64,000 bases of DNA from Brevundimonas pondensis. GTDB lineage: Bacteria; Pseudomonadota; Alphaproteobacteria; Caulobacterales; Caulobacteraceae. The notes beneath the pieces are model-generated. The model saw only the letters and a program-made list of their open reading frames with translations, did no database searches and was not told the origin of the DNA. Below, one piece after another: positions 8,522 through 17,418 of the stretch. Position numbers and translations under genes: made by a program. The DNA lies in contig NZ_CP062006.1 in NCBI RefSeq assembly GCF_017487345.1, forward strand, positions 2,610,001 to 2,674,000, written 5' to 3'. Position 1 is the stretch's first letter. Every line of letters begins with the position of its first letter.

Positions 8522-11437
8522 ATGCCTCACGCCCTGTTGTTGCTTGTTCCGTTCGGGGCCCCCTTCGCGGCGGCCATGATGGCTCTTTTTCTGCCGTCAC
8601 GCGCCCGGAACGCCGCAGCAGCTCTGGCCTGGTTAACCTCTTTGGCGGGTCTGCTCTGTCTGGTGGCCCTGTTCCCGGCGGTCGCCAGCGGTGAACCCGT
8701 ACGCTGGTCGACACCATGGCTCCCGACGCTCGGCGTCAACTTCACCCTGCGGCTGGACGGGCTGGCCTGGCTCTTCGCGATCATGGTCCAGGGCATCGGA
8801 GCCCTCGTCGTGCTCTATGCCCGCTACTATATGTCGGCCGACGACCCGGTTCCGCGCTTCTTCGCCTTCCTGCTGGCCTTCATGGGCGCGATGACGGGCA
8901 TGGTCATGGCTGGCGACCTGATCCAGTTGGCCGTCTTCTGGGAGCTGACCAGCCTCTTTTCCTTCCTTCTGATCGGCTACTGGCACCATAGCGCGGCGGC
9001 GCGCGACGGGGCGCGGATGGCGCTGACGGTCACGGCGGCGGGTGGTCTGTGCCTGCTGGCCGGGGTCGTTGTGCTGGGCCGCATCGTCGGGAGTTTCGAC
9101 CTGGATGTCGTGCTGGCGTCCGGCGAGGTCATCAAGAATAGCCCCTGGTATCTGACCGCCCTGCTTCTGATGCTGGCTGGCGCCCTGACCAAGAGCGCGC
9201 AGTTCCCCTTCCATTTCTGGCTGCCGCGCGCGATGGCGGCCCCGACCCCGGTCAGCGCCTATCTGCATTCGGCGACGATGGTGAAGGCGGGCGTCTTTGT
9301 GATGATCCGCCTGTGGCCGGTGCTGGCGGGGACCGACGCCTGGTATGTCATCGTCAGCACGGCGGGGATGGCGACCTTGTTGTTCGGCGCATGGAGCGCC
9401 GTCTTCCAGAATGATCTCAAAGGCTTGCTGGCCTATTCCACCATCAGCCATCTGGGCCTGATCACCCTGCTTCTGGGGCTGGGCAGTCCGCTTGCGGCGG
9501 TGGCGGCCATCTTTCACACCGTGAACCACGCCACATTCAAGGCCTCGCTCTTCATGGCCGCCGGGGTCATCGACCACGAGACGGGCACGCGCGACATGCG
9601 CAAGCTGAGCGGCCTCAGGCGATCGATGCCGGTTACGGCGGCGCTCGCCATCGTCGCGGCCGCCGCCATGGCGGGGGTGCCCTTGCTGAACGGCTTTCTA
9701 TCCAAGGAGATGTTCCTGGCCGAGGCGGTCGCCCATACCGGCGGGCGCCACCTGAACCTGGCCCTGCCCCTTCTGGCCACGGTCGCCAGCCTGCTGAGCG
9801 TGCTCTATTCGGTGCGCTTCATCCACCAGACCTTCTTTGGTCCGCCGCCCGTCGATCTGCCCAAAGAGCCCCATGAGCCCCCGCGCTGGATGCGCTTTCC
9901 CATCGAGGTCCTGGTCGGCCTGTGCATCATCGTCGGCGTCTTGCCGGCCATCACCATCGGCCCGGTCCTGGCCGTCGCCGTGCGCTCGGTGCTGGGCGAT
10001 GACGTCCCCTACTACAGCCTCGCCCTGTGGCATGGCTTCAACCTGCCGCTGCTCATGAGCATGATTGCGCTGATCGGCGGCGTGACGCTCTACAAGCTGC
10101 TGGGTCCCCGCATCAACGCCAGCAAGCGGCCGTGGCTGGTTGGCCGTTTCAACGGCGCACGCGCCTATGACCGCGTCATGCGGACCTTCAAGCAGTCGGC
10201 GGAATGGATTGTCAGTCGCTTCGGCGCCAGCCGCCAGCAGGCGCGCCTGCGCGCGATTATCCTGACCTGTATGCTGGCCGCGGTCCTGGCGAGCGGTCTG
10301 GCGGGACTGGGCTTCAACGAAGCCGGGGTGACCATCCAGCGTCCCAGTCTGGGCTTCACCCTGCTCTGGATCATTGGGGCGTCCTGCGCAGTCGCCGCAG
10401 CCTGGCAGGCCAAGTATCACCGGCTGGCCGCTGTGGTTCTGGTCGGCGGCGCCGGTCTGGTCAGTTGCATGACCTTCGTCTGGTTCTCGGCGCCCGATCT
10501 GGCCACGACCCAGATGCTGGTCGAGGTCGTCACCACGGTCCTGCTGTTGATCGGCCTGCGCTGGCTGCCGAAACGCTTGCCCGGTCTGGGCTCCCCCGAA
10601 CAGGAGGCCAAGGCTAGGCGGCGGCGCGCCAGCGACCTGGCCATCGCCATCCTGGCCGGCGCCGGAATGGCCCTGACAGCCTTCGCCGTCATGACGCGGC
10701 CCTCGGCGTCGCCGCTCGCCCGTTACTTCCTTGACCATGCCTATTCGGAGGCGGGCGGTCGCAATGTCGTGAACGTCCTTCTGGTCGATTTCCGCGCCTT
10801 CGACACCCTGGGCGAGATCACGGTCCTGGGCATTGTCGGTCTGACGATCTGGGCCCTGCTACGGCGCTTTCGCCCCGCGTCCGACAGCCTCGGCCAGACC
10901 GAGCAGAAGCGCATTCAGGACGACAGCGACGACCGACGGGAAGACCGCAAGCTGGGCGACACCCTGTCCGAGACCATGCTGATCCCACGCGTGGTCATGC
11001 GCTGGCTGTTTCCCTTCATCGTCCTGCTGGCGCTGCATCTCTTCCTGCGCGGACACGACCTGCCCGGCGGCGGCTTCGCGGCGGGCGTGACCCTGTCGAT
11101 CGCCTTCATCCTGCAATATATGGCCTCAGGCGCTCGCTGGGTCGAAGAGCGGCTGGAGATCCTCCCCTTGGTCTGGATCGGCGGCGGGCTGCTGATCGCC
11201 GGCCTGTCGGGGGTCGCCTCATGGCTTTTCGGCTATTCGCTGCTGACGTCCTGGTTCCGCTATGTGGACTTGCCGCTGATCGGCAAGACGCCTCTGGCGT
11301 CGGCGGTCGTGTTCGATGCAGGCGTCGCCCTGCTGGTGGTCGGCGCGACCGTCCTGATGCTCGTCGCCATCGCGCACCAGTCCCTGCGCAAGTCGCGGGC
11401 GGTCACGACCGCGACCACTGAAGAGGAGACCGTCTAA
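8522..11437 (+). CDS. mrpA: Mrp Na+(K+)/H+ antiporter subunit A, fused to B
   Basis: A 971-residue membrane protein from ATG 8522 (MPHALLLLVPF); an ATG at 8483 would add 13 hydrophilic residues. The first 500 residues carry the complex-I-type antiporter core with KSAQFPFHFWLPRAM, SAYLHSATMVKAGVF and LLAYSTISHLGLI, including the Lys and His of proton-translocating helices. A DUF4040-like segment follows (SCMTFVWFSAPDLATTQMLV). After a charged linker, the last 130 residues are an MnhB domain (LHLFLRGHDLPGGGFAAGV). A/B fusion is common in alphaproteobacterial (Pha) systems. The stop overlaps mrpC (TAATG). The complex expels Na+ or K+ in exchange for H+. Confidence 0.95.
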   Translation: MPHALLLLVPFGAPFAAAMMALFLPSRARNAAAALAWLTSLAGLLCLVALFPAVASGEPVRWSTPWLPTLGVNFTLRLDGLAWLFAIMVQGIGALVVLYARYYMSADDPVPRFFAFLLAFMGAMTGMVMAGDLIQLAVFWELTSLFSFLLIGYWHHSAAARDGARMALTVTAAGGLCLLAGVVVLGRIVGSFDLDVVLASGEVIKNSPWYLTALLLMLAGALTKSAQFPFHFWLPRAMAAPTPVSAYLHSATMVKAGVFVMIRLWPVLAGTDAWYVIVSTAGMATLLFGAWSAVFQNDLKGLLAYSTISHLGLITLLLGLGSPLAAVAAIFHTVNHATFKASLFMAAGVIDHETGTRDMRKLSGLRRSMPVTAALAIVAAAAMAGVPLLNGFLSKEMFLAEAVAHTGGRHLNLALPLLATVASLLSVLYSVRFIHQTFFGPPPVDLPKEPHEPPRWMRFPIEVLVGLCIIVGVLPAITIGPVLAVAVRSVLGDDVPYYSLALWHGFNLPLLMSMIALIGGVTLYKLLGPRINASKRPWLVGRFNGARAYDRVMRTFKQSAEWIVSRFGASRQQARLRAIILTCMLAAVLASGLAGLGFNEAGVTIQRPSLGFTLLWIIGASCAVAAAWQAKYHRLAAVVLVGGAGLVSCMTFVWFSAPDLATTQMLVEVVTTVLLLIGLRWLPKRLPGLGSPEQEAKARRRRASDLAIAILAGAGMALTAFAVMTRPSASPLARYFLDHAYSEAGGRNVVNVLLVDFRAFDTLGEITVLGIVGLTIWALLRRFRPASDSLGQTEQKRIQDDSDDRREDRKLGDTLSETMLIPRVVMRWLFPFIVLLALHLFLRGHDLPGGGFAAGVTLSIAFILQYMASGARWVEERLEILPLVWIGGGLLIAGLSGVASWLFGYSLLTSWFRYVDLPLIGKTPLASAVVFDAGVALLVVGATVLMLVAIAHQSLRKSRAVTTATTEEETV

Positions 11438-11781
11438 TGGAAATGGTTCTCGCTCTCGGGATCGGAGTGCTGACCGCCGCCGGCGTCTGGCTGCTGCTGC
11501 GACCTCGCACCTTCCAGGTCATCATCGGCCTCTCCCTGCTCGGCTATGCCGTCAACCTGTTCATCTTCGCCATGGGCCGTCTGCGCGCGGGCGCCCCTCC
11601 CGTGCTTAAAGGCAATGGTCCGGTTGATCCCGCCGCCTATGCCGACCCTGTGCCCCAAGCCCTAGTCCTGACCGCCATCGTCATCAGCTTCGCCCTGACC
11701 GCTCTGTTCCTGGTGGTGCTGCTGACCAGCCGAGGCATCACCGGCAGCGACCATATCGACGGACGGGAGCCGGGCGAATGA
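11437..11781 (+). CDS. mrpC: Mrp antiporter subunit C
   Basis: A 114-residue, three-helix NuoK-like protein. Conserved features: VLTAAGVWLLLRPRTFQVII, then GLSLLGYAVNLFIFAMG, and a C-terminal helix after DPVPQALVLTAIVISFALTA, the typical MnhC/NuoK signature. Overlaps mrpA by one base and mrpD by four (ATGA), implying coupled translation. Works as one of the small membrane subunits of the Mrp complex. Confidence 0.94.
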   Translation: MEMVLALGIGVLTAAGVWLLLRPRTFQVIIGLSLLGYAVNLFIFAMGRLRAGAPPVLKGNGPVDPAAYADPVPQALVLTAIVISFALTALFLVVLLTSRGITGSDHIDGREPGE

Positions 11782-13373
11782 CCGACTGGCTTGACCATCT
11801 CATCGTCGTACCTGTGGTGCTCCCGCTAATCGCGGCGGCAGCCATGCTGCTGCTCAAGGAGCAGCGCTATGGTCTAAAGGCCCTGGTCAGCCTGCTGTGC
11901 CTGATCACCCTGGTCGGCGTGGCCTACCTCCTGCTGCACGAAGCGGCGAGCGGCGGACCGGCAGGCGACGACACGGCACGTATCTACAACCTCGGAGCCT
12001 GGTCGGCGCCTTTCGGCATCACCCTGGTGGCGGATCGGCTTTCGGCGCTGATGCTGGCCCTGACAGCGACGCTGGCGGCTGGCGGCCTGCTTTTCTCCTA
12101 TGCCCGTTGGGACCGGGCGGGTCCGCGTTTCCACGCCCTCTTTCTGTTGCTGGTCATGGGCGTGAACGGCGCCGTCCTAACGGGCGACCTGTTCAACCTC
12201 TTCGTCTTCTTCGAAGTCATGCTGGCCGCCTCTTACGGCCTGTTGCTGCACGGGTCGGGCGAGAAACGGGTTCGGGCCGGACTGGGCTATGTCGCCATCA
12301 ACCTGACCGCTTCGCTGTTCTTCCTTATCGGGGTCAGCCTGATCTACGGGGTGACCGGCGCGCTCAACATGGCTGACATCGCCAGCAAGGTCGCGACCAT
12401 CCCCGACCATGACCGCGCCCTGTTCCACGTCGGCTGCGCCATCCTGGGGGTTGCCTTCCTGGTCAAGGCAGCGGCTTGGCCGCTCGGCTTCTGGCTGCCG
12501 GGCGCCTATGCCGCCGCCAGCGCCCCGGTCGCAGCGGTCTTCGCCATCCTCAGCAAGGTCGGGGTCTATGTCATCCTGCGCCTTGCCACCCTGTTGTTTG
12601 GGACCGACGCAGGGGCCTCAGAAGGGTTTGGCAATACCTGGCTGCTCGCGGCGGGCGTGGCCACGGTTATCTTCGGCGCTGCCGGCATGGTCGCGGCCCG
12701 ACGCCTGGAAGGGGCCGCCGGCTATGCCGTCATGGTCTCGTCCGGCACGGTTCTGGCCATCGCCGGAACCACCGTGCCCGAAGCGGTTGGCGGCGCGCTT
12801 TTCTACATGGCGGCCTCCACACTTGCGGCGGGGACCCTGTTTCTTATCGCCGAGATTCTGGCGAGGGGCGAGGACGTGGCTGCGTCGCCGCAGGATGCGG
12901 TCTTCGACGATGAGTATGACGACCCTTTCGCCGCCGACGACGTGCATGAAGTCGGGCGCGTCATGCCTGCGTCGACCGCCTTCCTCGGCGGGGCCTTCAT
13001 CCTGGCCGCCCTGGTGACCGTCAGCCTGCCGCCGCTGGCGGGCTTCGCCGGCAAGCTGAGCATCTTCGTCGCGCTGTTGGCGGGCGACGGCGCGATGTCG
13101 ACCGCCAGCTGGGTCCTGATCGGCGCGCTGACCCTGTCCAGTTTCGCCGCCCTGATCGCCCTGACGCGGTTCGGCGTGGCGGGTTTCTGGCGCGAGGACG
13201 CCGTCGCGCCCAAGGTTCGCAGTCCCGAGTTCCTGGCCATCGGCGGCCTGGTCCTGTGCTGCTTGTGGCTGAGCGCCGGCGCCGCCGCCAGCCTTACCTA
13301 TGCCGAGAAGACCGGCGAATGGCTGGCCACGCCCAATTCCTATATCAGCGCCGTGCTGGGAGACGCAGAATGA
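11778..13373 (+). CDS. mrpD: Mrp antiporter subunit D
   Basis: A 531-residue polytopic protein homologous to NuoM/NuoN-type antiporter subunits. Conserved Lys-containing region FLVKAAAWPLGFWLPGAYAA and the preceding NLFVFFEVMLAASYGLLL (conserved Glu) are present, as is PPLAGFAGKLSIF. A hydrophilic insert at about residues 370-395 (DEYDDPFAADDVHEVGR) is acidic and seems lineage-specific; it makes the protein slightly longer than usual. Overlaps mrpC and mrpE by four bases each. With MrpA it forms the ion-translocating pair. Confidence 0.94.
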   Translation: MTDWLDHLIVVPVVLPLIAAAAMLLLKEQRYGLKALVSLLCLITLVGVAYLLLHEAASGGPAGDDTARIYNLGAWSAPFGITLVADRLSALMLALTATLAAGGLLFSYARWDRAGPRFHALFLLLVMGVNGAVLTGDLFNLFVFFEVMLAASYGLLLHGSGEKRVRAGLGYVAINLTASLFFLIGVSLIYGVTGALNMADIASKVATIPDHDRALFHVGCAILGVAFLVKAAAWPLGFWLPGAYAAASAPVAAVFAILSKVGVYVILRLATLLFGTDAGASEGFGNTWLLAAGVATVIFGAAGMVAARRLEGAAGYAVMVSSGTVLAIAGTTVPEAVGGALFYMAASTLAAGTLFLIAEILARGEDVAASPQDAVFDDEYDDPFAADDVHEVGRVMPASTAFLGGAFILAALVTVSLPPLAGFAGKLSIFVALLAGDGAMSTASWVLIGALTLSSFAALIALTRFGVAGFWREDAVAPKVRSPEFLAIGGLVLCCLWLSAGAAASLTYAEKTGEWLATPNSYISAVLGDAE

Positions 13374-13861
13374 TCCGCGCCCTCCTGCCCCACCCCTTGC
13401 TGACCTTGGGTCTCTTCGCCACCTGGCTGCTGCTGAGCGGGTCAGTCTCGGCGGGCGACGTGCTTGTCGCCATCATGGCAGCCCTGGCGATCCCCCAGGT
13501 CATGCGACGGCTTGAGCCTGACCGGTCCGGCGTCCGCTCGCCGGGCACCGTTATGCGACTGGCCAGCTACGTCGCTGTCGATGTCCTGCGGTCCAACTAC
13601 GCCGTGGGCACGATTATTCTGGGGCGGCGCAAACGCGAACGCGTATCCGGCTTCATCCATGTTCCGCTGGATCTGCGTAACCGATACGGCCTGGCCGTGC
13701 TCGCCATCATCGTGACCAGCACGCCGGGCACCCTATGGGTCCAGTATGACCGGCTGTCGGGCCGTCTGCTCCTGCATGTTCTCGATCTGGTCGAGGAACA
13801 GGACTGGATCGACCTGATCAAGGGCCGATACGAACGCCTGCTGATGGATATCTTCCCGTGA
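13370..13861 (+). CDS. mrpE: Mrp antiporter subunit E
   Basis: A 163-residue protein with two N-terminal hydrophobic segments and a cytoplasmic domain containing HVPLDLRNRYGLAVLAIIVT and STPGTLWVQYD, the MnhE signature. Start at ATG 13370 overlaps the mrpD stop. Required for assembly or regulation of the Mrp complex rather than transport itself, by family knowledge. Confidence 0.93.
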   Translation: MIRALLPHPLLTLGLFATWLLLSGSVSAGDVLVAIMAALAIPQVMRRLEPDRSGVRSPGTVMRLASYVAVDVLRSNYAVGTIILGRRKRERVSGFIHVPLDLRNRYGLAVLAIIVTSTPGTLWVQYDRLSGRLLLHVLDLVEEQDWIDLIKGRYERLLMDIFP

Positions 13862-14142
13862 CCGCCTCCGCCGTTCTCTACTGGGGGTTGGGCGTGGCCC
13901 AGACCATGCTGTTGCTGGCCATGCTGCTGGCCGCATGGCGCATGATGCGCGGCCCCCGCGCGCAAGACCGCGTCCTGGGCCTCGACACCCTCTATCTAAA
14001 CGCCATGTTGCTGATCCTGGTTCAGGGGATGCGTAGCGGCGTCGGCCTCTATTTCGAGGCGGCCCTGATCATCGGCATGCTGGGCTTCACCGCGACCGTC
14101 GCCCTGGCCAAGTTCCTGATGCGTGGGGAGGTGATCGAATGA
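13858..14142 (+). CDS. mrpF: Mrp antiporter subunit F
   Basis: A 94-residue, three-helix protein with the family motif MMRGPRAQDRVLGLDTL in the first loop. Uses a GTG start that overlaps the mrpE stop (GTGA). Ends LRG-E-VIE, overlapping mrpG by four bases. Confidence 0.92.
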   Translation: MTASAVLYWGLGVAQTMLLLAMLLAAWRMMRGPRAQDRVLGLDTLYLNAMLLILVQGMRSGVGLYFEAALIIGMLGFTATVALAKFLMRGEVIE

Positions 14143-14477
14143 CCCCGTCTGAATTGCCGCTTTGGGCGGCCTCGACCATCGTCGCCGTTACGGTTTTCGG
14201 CAGCCTCCTTGCGCTTACCGGCTCCATCGGCCTTGTCGTGCTGAGACGCTTTTATGAGCGGGTCCATGCCCCGACCCTGGGCGCCACCCTGGGCATGGCC
14301 CTGATCGTCGTGGCCTCGGTGATGTTCTGGTCCCTGGCCGAGGGTCGCCTGGCCCTGCAGGACCTGCTGATCGGGATATTCCTGACCGTTACGACGCCTG
14401 TAACGCTGATCCTGCTGGCTCGCGCCGCCGTCTATCGTGACCGCGTCGAGGGCGATGAGGATGCACCGCCAGAATAG
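14139..14477 (+). CDS. mrpG: Mrp antiporter subunit G
   Basis: A 112-residue, three-helix protein. Family features are SLLALTGSIGLVVLRRFYER, VHAPTLGATLG and the C-terminal TVTTPVTLILLARAA. Last gene of the six-gene antiporter operon; no terminator hairpin is evident before the next small gene 85 bases on. Confidence 0.92.
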   Translation: MTPSELPLWAASTIVAVTVFGSLLALTGSIGLVVLRRFYERVHAPTLGATLGMALIVVASVMFWSLAEGRLALQDLLIGIFLTVTTPVTLILLARAAVYRDRVEGDEDAPPE

Positions 14478-14562
14478 GCTTCAGGGCGATAGATCGATGG
14501 AAGCGCAACGACAGCCAACCCGAAGCGTTGCAGATCACCATCCCACTAGGAACGGAGTCGTC

Positions 14563-14793
14563 ATGGCGACGGTTTTTGAAGTGACCCTCGGCGCGGACGA
14601 TGGCTCCTCGCGAATAATCCGTACTCAAGCCATGAGTGCGGATGACGCACGAAATACCGTCGAGAGCCATTTGCAACCGGGCGAGACCGTCGTCTTCGTT
14701 GAAGCCGCAGAACTCGATGAACTGGACGATGACGGTTTGAGAGATCATCCCCAAGAGGGTCCAGAGGTGAATCTCTCCCCACGGGCCCAGTGA
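14563..14793 (+). CDS. Small acidic hypothetical protein, tail overwritten by IS110 DNA
   Basis: A 76-residue acidic protein starting MATVFEVTLGADDGSSR; AGGAACGGAG upstream supports this ATG over earlier in-frame ones. The sequence suggests a small alpha/beta fold (FEVTLG, RTQAMSADDARNTVESHL, ETVVFVEAAELDELDDD). The final residues before the stop (after PEVN) lie at or inside the boundary with the IS110 fragment, so the native C-terminus may have been replaced. No function recognised. Confidence 0.5.
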   Translation: MATVFEVTLGADDGSSRIIRTQAMSADDARNTVESHLQPGETVVFVEAAELDELDDDGLRDHPQEGPEVNLSPRAQ

Positions 14794-14969
14794 TGAGCTG
14801 TTCCGCAGGCTTCAATCCCGACCAGACAGGGAGATAGCTTTTCGAAAAATTTCAGCAGCCGTGCTCGCGTCAGCTTCTGTCGAACGACGACACCGCCCTC
14901 TGCATCGACGCCGTGCACCTGAAAAACCGACTTCGCGATGTCCAAACCAATCGTGGCTACCTGTCCCAT
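14781..14969 (-). pseudogene. IS110-family transposase, N-terminal fragment
   Basis: From ATG 14969 the frame reads VATIGLDIAKSVFQVHGVD, then LVGIEACGTAHHWAR, the unmistakable RuvC-like N-terminus of IS110 transposases (catalytic Asp in GLDIAK, second acidic residue in GIEACG). Homology ends abruptly after HHWAR near 14781. It does not match the subtype of the C-terminal piece at 148-340, so the two are probably not halves of one copy. Confidence 0.8.
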
Positions 14970-15090
14970 GGCTCTCCTCCAGCTCTGCCGGAGGTCTAAC
15001 GCCGCCGGTGGGTTGGAGAGCCGTCCACAGCATCAGAAGCAGACATTGGCGACGCGCCTGGAATCGGACTCTTAGAGGTTGGCCTGTGAA

Positions 15091-15117
15091 GGTCCGCTTT
15101 CGACCCATGGCGGACAT
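15091..15117. repeat. Dispersed GTCCGC/GCGGAC repeat, copy D (short form)
   Basis: GGTCCGCTTTCGACCCATGG followed directly by CGGACAT: the minimal form of the repeat, with the two hexamers about ten bases apart. It ends 26 bases before the start of the DUF1493-like gene. Confidence 0.6.
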
Positions 15118-15142
15118 CACCAGGACATGCTCTCCTCCGCCC

Positions 15143-15490
15143 ATGCCCAAGAGCGAACTGGCCCGGGAAGTCATTCTTGAACACGTCATTGGCGTGTTGC
15201 GCCGTGTGACTATGTCCGCGGCAGAGGCTGTCACCGAGGCGACCGAGCTATACTACGATCTTGGTCTCTCAGGCGAAGATTTGGCTGATGCCATCGATGG
15301 GATAAGAGCGCCTTACGGGACCGATTTCACCGGTATGGACCTGCGGCGCTACGCACCGGGCGAGGGGTATGATCCCGGTTTCAATATCGTTCGCGATTTC
15401 CGAGATTGGCAAGGTAAACGGACGTATCGCAGCCTGACTGTAGCCAGCTTGATTGAGGCAATTCAGGCTGGTTCGTGGAGCGCCCGCTAG
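15143..15490 (+). CDS. DUF1493-like acyl-carrier-fold protein
   Basis: A 115-residue protein from ATG 15143 (MPKSELAREVILEHV). TEATELYYDLGLSGEDLADA resembles the carrier-protein core of DUF1493 proteins, where an acidic residue often replaces the phosphopantetheine serine. FTGMDLRRYAPGEGYDPG and a final YRSLTVASLIEAI-(x)-AGSW follow, a common DUF1493 ending. Function of the family is unknown. It stands alone between two repeat copies, with no polyketide or fatty-acid genes nearby. Confidence 0.6.
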   Translation: MPKSELAREVILEHVIGVLRRVTMSAAEAVTEATELYYDLGLSGEDLADAIDGIRAPYGTDFTGMDLRRYAPGEGYDPGFNIVRDFRDWQGKRTYRSLTVASLIEAIQAGSWSAR

Positions 15491-15519
15491 CCACCCTTAG
15501 CGGACGTCTACGGCGGCCG

Positions 15520-15571
15520 ACGTCCGCTTTCGGCGCCGAAGCCCATGACCGCAACCGACCCGTTGCGGACT
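15520..15571. repeat. Dispersed GTCCGC/GCGGAC repeat, copy B
   Basis: ACGTCCGCTTTCGGCGCCGA, then AGCCCATGACCGCAACCGAC and CCGTTGCGGAC: inverted hexamers GTCCGC and GCGGAC near the ends with a GC-rich centre. It ends nine bases before the next small gene. Confidence 0.65.
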
Positions 15572-15579
15572 TCGAGCAT

Positions 15580-15810
15580 ATGCCGACAATGATCGGCATG
15601 CACAGCACCACAGCATATGAGCGACGTACCACTCTCTGCCTCAATGAGCTTGAGCGATTACGCGTGGCGCTTGCTGACGAGGTGGAGAGATACCGGATCG
15701 CGATCCGGGGCTACACGCCTGAGAAGATGGTGCAGTTTGGCACCCCCTATTTGGCGAAGCTGGAAGCGCGGGTTGCTGACGTAGACAAAGAGATCGCAGA
15801 CCGGGCCTGA
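15580..15810 (+). CDS. Small hypothetical helical protein
   Basis: A 76-residue protein starting at ATG 15580, or at 15598 with MHSTTAYERR. Mostly charged helix: LCLNELERLRVALADEVERY then LAKLEARVADVDKEIADRA, with heptad spacing that suggests a short coiled coil. No family recognised. It lies immediately after repeat copy B. Confidence 0.45.
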   Translation: MPTMIGMHSTTAYERRTTLCLNELERLRVALADEVERYRIAIRGYTPEKMVQFGTPYLAKLEARVADVDKEIADRA

Positions 15811-15866
15811 GTCCGTCTTCCACCCCTAGCCGAAGCTCCGAAGGTCGGCTTGTCGGCCGCAAGGTC

Positions 15867-15920
15867 AATGTCCGGTTCCAGGCTGGGTGTCTATTTCGCA
15901 AACGGACCCATTGCGGACAC
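15867..15920. repeat. Dispersed GTCCGC/GCGGAC repeat, copy C
   Basis: AATGTCCGGTTCCAGGC at the left and ACGGACCCATTGCGGACA at the right, with a different centre from copies A and B. It ends 26 bases before a small gene. Confidence 0.55.
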
Positions 15921-15945
15921 TGGCCTTGGCCGCAAAGACGGGTGC

Positions 15946-16146
15946 ATGTCCGCCAACTTCACCCCAACCGCAGCCCAACAAGCCATCCTCGAACGGTTGC
16001 GCGTCCCGGAGCGTATCGAAGTTACACTTCAACGACCGAGTTTCGCGCTTGATGCCAATGAGCTGAGACTGTGCGAGAGGCGCTCAGAAGAGTTGGCGAG
16101 GGGCTTCGATCCCGATTATGAACTGACTGCCGAGGGAGCTGATTGA
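15946..16146 (+). CDS. Small hypothetical protein
   Basis: A 66-residue protein beginning MSANFTPTAAQQAILERL. Charged and helical, with ALDANELRLCERRSEELARG in the middle. No domain recognised, no membrane segment. Third of three small genes each preceded by a copy of the same repeat. Confidence 0.4.
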   Translation: MSANFTPTAAQQAILERLRVPERIEVTLQRPSFALDANELRLCERRSEELARGFDPDYELTAEGAD

Positions 16147-16310
16147 AGGCCTGATCGACGGGCTTTTCACCCCCTGAGTCTGCTAACCCCCCTTAAGCGA
16201 ACTTCGGTTCACGAACCTTAGCTGACCTCGGCGTTCGGAGGATCGAAGGCTCTGGGCGCGGTAAATGATGCGGTCAAAAGGTCGATGTCACCGCAGCCAT
16301 CGAAATAGCT

Positions 16311-16473
16311 CTAGGCTTCGATCATCTCTGCGTAGCCGCCTTTGACATAGAGTATGAACTCCAAGGGGTAGGCGTTCGGCCCCACTTCGGAGCGAACCCA
16401 TCCCCCTGGGCTGACGGTGACCACGGCGGGCGGCAACGCCCTGTCCACGCTGAGCTCAGTGTAGAAACCGGGC
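16311..16473 (-). pseudogene. 3' end of a gene cut by an IS element
   Basis: On the minus strand about 54 codons run from the IS boundary to TAG at 16311-16313: ELSVDRALPPAVVTVSPGGW, then YPLEFILYVKGGYAEMIEA. It has the look of the end of a genuine globular protein, but the family is unknown. The 5' part is not found on the far side of the IS at 17744, so the junction is not a simple insertion. 16147-16310 holds no gene. Confidence 0.45.
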
Positions 16474-16491
16474 TGACGTGCCCCTGAGTTT

Positions 16492-17418
16492 TCATCCAGC
16501 GGCGACCAGAGTCCTTGGGTTAGTTACGCCTCGCAGCGTAGGGTGAGCAACAGGCCGGGCCGCGCAGCTTTCATACTGCGCAGCGAGTCGGCCTGTTGCG
16601 GTCAGACTGGCTGCAAAAGCCTCCGGTGTCAGGTAGCCGATCGATGAGTGCGGCCGGCAGGTGTTGTAATCCAGCGCCCAGGCAGCGACCTTCTGTCGAG
16701 CATGGCCGAGGCCGAAGAACAGGCTTTCGTTGAGCAGTTCGTCACGCATCCGCCCGTTGAAAGATTCCACAAACCCGTTCTGGGTGGGCTTGCTCGACGC
16801 GATGTAGTGCCAGTCGACGCCATGGTCCTGCGCCCAGGCCAGGATGGCCGTGGACGTGAACTCCGTGCCGTTGTCGCTGACGATCATGGCGGGACGGCCC
16901 CGCCGAGCGATCAGCGCTGTCAGTTCGCGTGCGACGCGGCGCCCCGAGATCGAGGTGTCGGGGATCGCCGCCAGGCACTCGCGGGTGACGTCGTCGACCA
17001 CATTGAGAATGCGGAAACGGCGGCCCGTGGCGAACTGATCGTGCACAAAGTCCAGCGACCATCGGGCGTTCGGCCTGGCCTCGATCAGGATCGGCGCCCG
17101 CGTGCCGATGGCGCGGCGGCGCGAGCGGCGCTTTCGCACCGTCAGGCCTTCCTCTCGATAGAGCCGGTAGATCCGGTTCTTGCCCGAAAGCTCGCCCTCA
17201 CGTCGCAGCAGCACGAACAGCCGGCGATAGCCGAACCGTCGCCGCTCCACAGCCAGGGCGCGCAGCCGCTCCCGCAGCGCCGTGTCCGGCTGACGGCAAG
17301 ATCGATAGCGCACCGATTTGCGGTCGGCCTTGATGATAGAGCAGGCCCGCCGTTCGCTGACGCCGAACGTCGCCTTCAGGTGGGCGACGGCCTGGCGCAT
17401 CGTAGCGGGCCCTACCAC
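16492..17418 (-). CDS. IS3-family transposase OrfB, DDE catalytic subunit
   Basis: A 308-residue protein with a complete HTH_21/rve architecture: ALRERLRALAVERRRFGYRR at the N-side, then catalytic D in RWSLDFVHDQF, D in [12 protein letters not shown] and E in QNGFVESFNGRMRDE, the DDE triad of retroviral-type integrases. Overlaps the orfA end, as expected for IS3 elements that make OrfAB by ribosomal frameshifting. Intact as read. Confidence 0.93.
   Translation of the reverse strand: MVGPATMRQAVAHLKATFGVSERRACSIIKADRKSVRYRSCRQPDTALRERLRALAVERRRFGYRRLFVLLRREGELSGKNRIYRLYREEGLTVRKRRSRRRAIGTRAPILIEARPNARWSLDFVHDQFATGRRFRILNVVDDVTRECLAAIPDTSISGRRVARELTALIARRGRPAMIVSDNGTEFTSTAILAWAQDHGVDWHYIASSKPTQNGFVESFNGRMRDELLNESLFFGLGHARQKVAAWALDYNTCRPHSSIGYLTPEAFAASLTATGRLAAQYESCAARPVAHPTLRGVTNPRTLVAAG

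Noticed and set aside
148..14969. Two IS110 pieces on the same strand as halves of one element split by a 14-kb insertion
   Set aside because: The C-terminal piece and the N-terminal piece look like different IS110 subtypes, and about 200 middle residues are missing, so a simple split is unlikely.
15091..16146. Integron-like cassette array formed by small genes and repeats
   Set aside because: The repeats lie before, not after, the genes, lack the GTTRRRY core of attC sites, and no integrase gene is seen.
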